This document shows, in pieces, positions 58,976-64,000 of a stretch of 64,000 nucleotides of DNA. Location of the stretch: contig NZ_JAIUJY010000006.1 of assembly GCF_020166105.1 (NCBI RefSeq), forward strand, positions 62,001 to 126,000, given 5' to 3'. Within the stretch, counting starts at the first letter, position 1, and the number at the start of each line of letters is the position of its first letter. The notes under the pieces are model-generated. The model saw only the letters and a program-made list of their open reading frames with translations, did no database searches and was not told where the DNA came from. Position numbers and translations under genes: made by a program. The DNA is from Blastococcus sp. LR1 (GTDB lineage: Bacteria > Actinomycetota > Actinomycetes > Mycobacteriales > Geodermatophilaceae).

Positions 58976-61262
58976 GCTCCGGCGGCAGCTCTCCGGCGTG
59001 CACGACCCCGAGTCGCTGGGTGGCGCGGGTGAGCGCGACGTAGAGGTCGTTGTGGCCGCGCACGCCCTCGGCGATGATGCCGACGGGATCCCCGACCAGC
59101 ACCGAGTCGAACTCCAGCCCCTTGCTGCCCTCGGGTGTGATCACCACGGCGCCGTCGGTGAGGTCGCCGTCGACCGAGGCGCTCGGCACGATCGCCCGCA
59201 CGACGGCGGTGACCTCGTCCAGCCGGCTGAACGGGACGATGACGGCGAGGGTGCCCTGGGCGGCGTCGAACTCCGCGGCGGCCTCGGCGATCGCCGACGG
59301 CAGGTTCGCCGCGGGCACCTGCCACGACCACGGCAGCTCGCCGGTGGAACGCACCGACTCCGAGGGAGCGGTGACGGCGCCACCCGCGATCAGCACCTCG
59401 GCGGCGACGGCCATGATCTCGGCCGGCGTCCGGTAGTTGACGGTCAGCTCCTCCAGGCGCCACGAGCTGCCCAGGTGCGGCTCGAGCACCTCCTGCCAGC
59501 TGCTCGCGCCGGCGAGGGTGGAGGTCTGGGCGACGTCGCCGACCAGGGTCATCGACCGGGTCGGGATCCGGCGCAGCAGGACCCGCCAGGCCATGGAGGA
59601 GAGCTCCTGCGCCTCGTCGACGATCACGTGCCCGTAGGTCCAGGTGCGGTCGTCCGCGGCGCGCTGGGCGGTGGAGCGGGTGTCGCGCTCCTCGTGCCGG
59701 CCGGCCAGCCCCTCGGCGTCGAGCAGGTCGCCCGCGGAGAGCTCCTCGGACTCGTCCTCGGTCTCCCAGTCGGTGGAGCGGGACCCGTGCAGCAGGTCGA
59801 GGGTCTCCTGGGCGTGCCGGAGACTGCGCTGCCGCTCCCGCTGCTCGCGGTTCCGCTCGGCGGAGTCGTCGACGCCGAGCAGCTCGTCGGCCTCCTCCAG
59901 CAGCGGCACGTCGGCCGGCGTCCAGGGGGAGTTGGCCGGGCGCACCAGCAGCTCGCGGTCGGCCTCGGACCAGCCCTTGGTGGCCGATTCCAGCCGCCGC
60001 CGGTTCGAGAAGAGCTCGCCGATCAGCCGCTCGGCGGTCAGCCGCGGCCAGAGCCGGTCGGCCAGCGCGTGCACGGCGGGCTCGGCGGCGACCTCCCGGC
60101 GAAGCGCCGCGACGTCGTCCTCACCGAGCAGGTTCGCCCCGCCCATGACGTTCTCGCCGAGCTTGTCGGCGTACTTGCGGGCCACGAGATCGATGACCGC
60201 GCGCACGGCGGCCGGCCGCGCCTCGTTGTGCATCCGGGACATCCCGCGCGCCCGGCTGCGGACCTTGGCGGCGTCGCCCTTGGCGAAGCGGACGACGACG
60301 CCGTCGATGTCGAGGGTCACCGGCCTGTCGAGCACGGCCTGCCGGTCGCGGACAGCGGTGGTGACCACGCGGACCATCGCGGCCCGACCCTTGATCTCGG
60401 CGACCTTCGGCGCCTCCTGGGCGTGCGCCTCGAGGCCGGGCCGCAGCCCGCCGAGGTCGGTGAGCACCACGCCGGTCTCGCCGAGGGAGGGCAGCACGTC
60501 GGCGATGTAGCTCAGGAACGTGGGGGAGGGCCCGACGATGAGCAGGCCGCTGCGGGCCAGCCGCTCGCGGTGCGTGTAGAGCAGGTAGGCGGCCCGGTGC
60601 AGGGCGACGGCGGTCTTGCCGGTGCCGGGCCCACCCTGGACCACCAGGACGCCGCGGTGGTCGGCGCGGATGATCCGGTCCTGCTCGGCCTGGATGGTGC
60701 GGACGATGTCGCTCATCCGGCCGGTGCGGGTGGCGTTCAGGGCCGCCAGCAGCACCGACTCGCCGGCCAGGCCCGAGCGCTGGGCAAGGTCGGGGTCGGA
60801 GAGGTCGAGGGTCTCGTCGGTGACCTGGACGACGGTGCGGCCGCGGGTCTTCAGGTGCCGGCGACGCCGGACGCCGAGGTCGTGCAGCGGCGTCGCGGTG
60901 TAGAACGGCTGGGCCGCCGGGGCGCGCCAGTCGATCAGCAGCGGCTCCTCGCGGCTGTCCTCGGCGTTGAGCCCGATCCGGCCGATGTAGCGGGCGACGT
61001 CGCTGTCGTGCCGGTCGAGGCGGCCGAAGCAGAGGCCGTGGTCGGCGGCGTCGAGGGCGACGATCCGCTGGGAGTGCAGCTCGACGGCGGCCTCGCGCTC
61101 ACCGATCGCCTGCGGGTTGTGCGGAACGAGGGCAAGCGCGTCGGCGAGCCGGCCCACCGTGCGGGCGCGGACCTCGTCCAGCCGGCGGTACAGGTCGCCG
61201 ACGTAGCGCTGCTCGGCTCCCAGCTCGGGGTCGGTCCCGTCCGGGTCTCGCACTGTCGACAA
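58953..61262 (-). CDS. HelD/HelR-like UvrD-family helicase
   Basis: 769 aa from TTG 61262; GTG 61253 is the alternative. An N-terminal coiled segment (ELGAEQRYVGDLYRRLDEVR) precedes a superfamily-1 helicase: Walker A GGPGTGKTAVALHRA at ~210-224, DEAQ motif HVIVDEAQELSSMAWRVLL, and C-terminal GSKGLEFDSVLVGDP and VALTRATQRLGVV. HelD proteins bind and recycle stalled RNA polymerase; the actinobacterial HelR members displace rifamycins. The N-terminal arm and the inserted helical domain at ~260-500 fit this class better than a true DNA repair helicase. Confidence 0.9.
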   Translation of the reverse strand: MSTVRDPDGTDPELGAEQRYVGDLYRRLDEVRARTVGRLADALALVPHNPQAIGEREAAVELHSQRIVALDAADHGLCFGRLDRHDSDVARYIGRIGLNAEDSREEPLLIDWRAPAAQPFYTATPLHDLGVRRRRHLKTRGRTVVQVTDETLDLSDPDLAQRSGLAGESVLLAALNATRTGRMSDIVRTIQAEQDRIIRADHRGVLVVQGGPGTGKTAVALHRAAYLLYTHRERLARSGLLIVGPSPTFLSYIADVLPSLGETGVVLTDLGGLRPGLEAHAQEAPKVAEIKGRAAMVRVVTTAVRDRQAVLDRPVTLDIDGVVVRFAKGDAAKVRSRARGMSRMHNEARPAAVRAVIDLVARKYADKLGENVMGGANLLGEDDVAALRREVAAEPAVHALADRLWPRLTAERLIGELFSNRRRLESATKGWSEADRELLVRPANSPWTPADVPLLEEADELLGVDDSAERNREQRERQRSLRHAQETLDLLHGSRSTDWETEDESEELSAGDLLDAEGLAGRHEERDTRSTAQRAADDRTWTYGHVIVDEAQELSSMAWRVLLRRIPTRSMTLVGDVAQTSTLAGASSWQEVLEPHLGSSWRLEELTVNYRTPAEIMAVAAEVLIAGGAVTAPSESVRSTGELPWSWQVPAANLPSAIAEAAAEFDAAQGTLAVIVPFSRLDEVTAVVRAIVPSASVDGDLTDGAVVITPEGSKGLEFDSVLVGDPVGIIAEGVRGHNDLYVALTRATQRLGVVHAGELPPELKGLDPR

Positions 61263-61394
61263 CGGCCATCGCTTTCATGAGTCCCGGGTGGAGCGCGCCG
61301 GTTCCGGGGCGTGCTGCGCTCCTGCGGCGCAACCGCCCATCCTGCGCCCATCTTCCCGGTCGTGTCATGCGCGACGCAGGTGGTCCCGGCCACC

Positions 61395-62066
61395 TCAGCG
61401 GGGCACGACCAGCGCCTCGGCGAGCTCGCGGGGCCGGCTGAGCGCCGCGCAGTGACCACCGGGAACCTCCTCGGCCCGCAGCCCGAGCCGCTCGGCGGCC
61501 ACCCGGCGCTGGAAGTCCAGCGGGAACAGCCGGTCGTCGCGGCCGGCGAGCACCCGGGTGGGCACGTCGGGCCAGGTAGCGAGGGGCCAGGGGTCCTCGA
61601 GCGGGCGCCCGGACTGGCCGAACGGTTGCGCCATCTCCTCCGCGACGACGTCGTCGGGCACGTCGTGGAAGTAGACGGCGGAGTCGTCCGCCTCGCCGGC
61701 CAGCCCGAGCTGCGCCCAGTAGGCGGCCTGGGCGGCGTCCTGGCCGGTCGCCGTCCACCAGTCCCCGCCGGTCTCGCCCGGACGCGGGATCATCGCGTTG
61801 ACCAGCACGATCGCCTCCACCGGCCGCCGCCGGCAGACCAGAGGTGCGGTGAGACCTCCCATCGACTGTCCGACCACCGTGACCGGTCCTCGTCCGTCCA
61901 CCGCTCGGGCCACGGCGTCGGCGTAGGCCTCCAGCCCGGCGGCGTCGTCGTCCGACGGCAGGTCCACGGCCACGGCCGAGTGCCCGTGGCGCTCCAGCTC
62001 GGGGACCACGCGGCGCCAGAACCGGGCCTGCCCGCCGGCCCCGGGGATCAGTACGAAGGTCGTCAC
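61395..62066 (-). CDS. α/β hydrolase (salicylate esterase/RutD-like)
   Basis: 223 aa from GTG 62066. Core: TFVLIPGAGGQARFWRRVVP, nucleophile elbow VVGQSMGGLTAPLV, acid in VLAGRDDRLFPLDFQ and catalytic His in VPGGHCAALSRPREL. These are the marks of the small plant-type esterase group. Cytoplasmic, probably on a small ester or amide. It lies on the same strand as the helicase, upstream of it, but the 132-bp gap argues against an operon. Confidence 0.85.
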   Translation of the reverse strand: MTTFVLIPGAGGQARFWRRVVPELERHGHSAVAVDLPSDDDAAGLEAYADAVARAVDGRGPVTVVGQSMGGLTAPLVCRRRPVEAIVLVNAMIPRPGETGGDWWTATGQDAAQAAYWAQLGLAGEADDSAVYFHDVPDDVVAEEMAQPFGQSGRPLEDPWPLATWPDVPTRVLAGRDDRLFPLDFQRRVAAERLGLRAEEVPGGHCAALSRPRELAEALVVPR

Positions 62067-62209
62067 AGGGGAGAGGACCGCCCGCGGGTACGGAACTCAT
62101 CGGCCGCCTCGCCGATCGGACCGGCTCCGAAAGGCAACTCCGGCGTCACCGCGTGGACATCTCCGGCTCCTACCGTTCCGGATGTACCGGCCACCGTGGG
62201 GAGTCAGCC

Positions 62210-62317
62210 ATGAGCACAGCCACCAAGGAACGGACCACCTGGGTCTGCGACAACTGCACGCAGGAGGTGTCCGCCGCGCGCAAGCGCTGCCGCGGGTGCG
62301 GCACGTCGCGCTACTGA
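62210..62317 (+). CDS. 35-aa zinc-ribbon protein
   Basis: ATG 62210, with GGGGAG six bases upstream, gives 35 aa: MSTATKERTTWVCDNCTQEV then CRGCGTSRY. Two CxxC pairs predict one zinc-ribbon domain and nothing more. It is divergent from the hydrolase and may be a regulator or accessory subunit. Confidence 0.7.
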   Translation: MSTATKERTTWVCDNCTQEVSAARKRCRGCGTSRY

Positions 62318-62321
62318 CGCG

Positions 62322-63068
62322 TCAGACCGCCGGCGGGGCGCCGCGCAGCCGCACCACGGCGGAGCGGTAGCGGCTCCCGCCGTAGAGCCGCCACGCCAGC
62401 CGCGTCGAGCGGCGGAGCCCACCGAGTAGCCGGGCACGGTCACCGGCGCAGCAGTCCTCCAGGGCGAGTCCGAGGACGAGCAGCCGCTGGCGGGCGGAGA
62501 GATCGCACCGCACGGTGCGGCCGATCGCCGTCCACTCCTCGTCGCTCAGGTGTGCGTCGAGGAGGGGGAGCACGCCCGCCTCCTCCTCGGCGGTCTGCGC
62601 GGCCACGTCCTGGGCGAGTGTCCGGCAGAGGACGGCGAAGGAGTTCCGGGCCGCGGCGCTGCCGGCGACCTCCCACTGGCGTGCGGCGGTGTCGAGGTCC
62701 CGGAGCCGGGCGTCGATGCGCGAGCACGACAGCGTCCAGGCGCCGATCGCGTCCTCCGCAGCGGCCCGCGCCTCGTCGGGGACGGCGCGCAGCAGGGCCG
62801 GCCACAGAGCTCCTCGCTCGACGGCGTGGTGGTGCAGCAGCACGCGCGCGATCAGCCCGGCGTGGCAGGTGAGCGTGCCGGTGCGCGCGCACTCGCCGTC
62901 CGGTGCCCACGTGGCGACGTCGGCCAGGGTCGCCAGCTCCCGGCGGACCAGGCGGTGGACCACCCGCTCCCACCCGGCGGCGCGCCCTTCCGCGGCGGTG
63001 GCGAGCTCGTCGTCGACCGGGCGGCGGGGCCGCGGGACGGTGTCCGTGCTGAGCGTGGCGGCGGTCAT
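62322..63068 (-). CDS. Hemerythrin-like domain protein
   Basis: 248 aa. A four-helix bundle with HAGLIARVLLHHHAVERGAL and AAQTAEEEAGVLPLLDAHLS, giving His/Glu pairs typical of hemerythrin-like metal sites. The C-terminal ~55 residues are Arg-rich and extra (LGGLRRSTRLAWRLYGGSRY). It may sense O2 or iron. The frame is closed five bases after the zinc-ribbon stop, and the genes are convergent. Confidence 0.8.
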   Translation of the reverse strand: MTAATLSTDTVPRPRRPVDDELATAAEGRAAGWERVVHRLVRRELATLADVATWAPDGECARTGTLTCHAGLIARVLLHHHAVERGALWPALLRAVPDEARAAAEDAIGAWTLSCSRIDARLRDLDTAARQWEVAGSAAARNSFAVLCRTLAQDVAAQTAEEEAGVLPLLDAHLSDEEWTAIGRTVRCDLSARQRLLVLGLALEDCCAGDRARLLGGLRRSTRLAWRLYGGSRYRSAVVRLRGAPPAV

Positions 63069-63328
63069 GAGGCACCTCGTTCGGCGTCCGGTGCGAGCTG
63101 CTCGGGGAGCGGGATGCGGCGCAGGCTAGGCCCGGCGCCGGTCGGCGGTCAGCCCGTTCGAGGACGGATCCGGCCCGGTTTCCGGCGCGTGCGGCGGTCC
63201 GCGGCACGCCGTCGCACGGGCGTGACCGTCGGTGATCCGACGGCGCGAGCGACGCGGGTACCGAATCGTGTCCGGGGTCGTTCCGGAGAGCGGCGACAGG
63301 CGCGGGCCGGTCCACTACGGTCGGCCGC

Positions 63329-64000
63329 GTGGCTGGCGTCGGGACGCGGAACAAGGTGTGCGTCACCGGTGTGCCCGGTGGGCGGCCCATGGTCTTCGCG
63401 CACGGCTTCGGCTGCGACCAGACCATGTGGCGGCTGGTGGCTCCCGAGTTCGAGCGCGACCACACGGTGGTGCTGTTCGACCACGTGGGCTCGGGCAGAT
63501 CGGACCTGTCGGCCTACGACCCGGAGAAGTACGGCTCTCTCGAGGGCTATGCCGGCGACATCGTGGAGATCTGCCGGGAGCTGGAGCTCTGCGACGTCGT
63601 CCTGGTCGCGCACTCGGTGGCCTCGATGATGGCGGTGCTCGCCTTCGCCCAGGCGCCGGAGCTGTTCGGGGCGCTGGTCCTGATCGGGCCCAGCCCGCGC
63701 TACGTCGACGACGGCGACTACGTGGGCGGGTTCAGCCGCACCGACATCGCCGGCCTCCTCGACGCCCTCGACAGCAACCACCTGGGCTGGTCGGCGGACA
63801 TGGCCCCGGTGATCATGGGCAACCGCGACCGGCCCGAACTGGCCGAGGAGCTGACCAACAGCTTCTGCCGCACCGCGCCCGACATCGCCCGCCAGTTCGC
63901 CCGGGTGACCTTCCTGTCGGACAACCGGGCGGACCTGCCCGGCGTCGCCGTCCCGACGCTGATCCTCCAGTGCAGCGCGGACGCGATCGCGCCGGACGCG
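63329..64000 (+). CDS. rsbQ: RsbQ-like α/β hydrolase, partial at the right edge
   Basis: GTG 63329 begins an open frame of 224 codons that runs off the window. The order fits RsbQ: MVFAHGFGCDQTMWRLVAPE, LFDHVGSGRSDLSAYDPEKY, nucleophile elbow VAHSVASMMAVL. FGALVLIGPSPRYVDDGDYV and the acid in LILQCSADAIAPDA follow. RsbQ activates the PAS phosphatase RsbP in the partner-switching sigma-factor pathway; the next gene is probably rsbP, outside the window. Confidence 0.85.
   Translation, partial: MAGVGTRNKVCVTGVPGGRPMVFAHGFGCDQTMWRLVAPEFERDHTVVLFDHVGSGRSDLSAYDPEKYGSLEGYAGDIVEICRELELCDVVLVAHSVASMMAVLAFAQAPELFGALVLIGPSPRYVDDGDYVGGFSRTDIAGLLDALDSNHLGWSADMAPVIMGNRDRPELAEELTNSFCRTAPDIARQFARVTFLSDNRADLPGVAVPTLILQCSADAIAPDA

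Noticed and set aside
61263..61394. A rifamycin-response-type element upstream of the HelD-like gene.
   Set aside because: The spacer is GC-rich with short repeats but no conserved element that I could identify with confidence.
1..64000. CRISPR arrays, tRNA and rRNA genes, insertion sequences.
   Set aside because: No regular repeat-spacer pattern, cloverleaf-like sequence or transposase motif was found; the ORF translations contain no Cas or transposase signature.

Overview
The window is very GC-rich, uses many GTG starts and some TTG starts, and is packed with 4-nt ATGA/GTGA gene overlaps. Its gene content is actinobacterial: an actinobacterial-size XylA, CadI/ArsI, a DUF1206 pair, a HelD-type helicase, several α/β hydrolases, and partner-switching regulators (STAS, HATPase, RsbQ). 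A soil or stone actinomycete of the Geodermatophilaceae type (Blastococcus/Geodermatophilus/Modestobacter) fits best. That is an inference from style and content, not a database match. No tRNA, rRNA, CRISPR array or recognisable transposase was seen.

Layout. 1-2370 is an accessory-looking left edge: a truncated minus-strand gene, a TTG-start sigma-factor-like gene overlapping a 52-aa basic ORF, and a 69-aa two-repeat protein closed by a very strong hairpin. 2.6-12 kb carries membrane proteins (zinc-ribbon/coiled-coil protein, DUF817, FUSC-like, BCCT osmolyte transporter, a two-bundle PQ-loop protein) and hydrolases. 12-16.6 kb has a secreted hydrolase, an aldo/keto reductase, a PlsC-like acyltransferase and two small conserved proteins. 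16.6-19.7 kb is an arsenic resistance locus: arsR-ACR3-arsC-arsC on the minus strand and cadI/arsI divergent, around an operator-rich promoter. 19.7-28 kb has a DUF4132 giant with a small partner, a coiled-coil protein, a diguanylate cyclase, a glutamate-cysteine-ligase-like enzyme and NADH dehydrogenase II.

28.2-32.2 kb is a xylose locus: xylB divergent from a ROK repressor that is translationally coupled to xylA. A 1.1-kb cupredoxin/membrane-protein cassette follows, flanked by a 44-bp direct repeat of the xylA 3' end. 34.7-42.4 kb is a second ROK regulator, a simple-sugar ABC transporter (ATPase, permease, binding lipoprotein), a Gfo/Idh dehydrogenase and a sugar isomerase/epimerase, apparently one sugar uptake and oxidation operon. 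Both sugar loci use a TTGACC-N17-TAxTTT/TATGTT promoter with a palindrome at or just after the -10.

42.4-64 kb: DEAD-box helicase, MFS transporter, aldehyde dehydrogenase plus GMC oxidoreductase pair, anti-sigma-type HATPase, STAS protein, thiolase plus ketoacyl reductase pair, tandem DUF1206 proteins, a Cys-tailed membrane protein, a macro-like/SIR2 fusion protein, a CYP152-type P450, a HelD/HelR-type helicase, α/β hydrolases, a 35-aa zinc ribbon, a hemerythrin-like protein, and an RsbQ-like hydrolase cut by the window end. The most unusual items are the left-edge module, the macro-SIR2 protein, the duplicated xylA tail, and the isomerase gene that reads through its own terminator.
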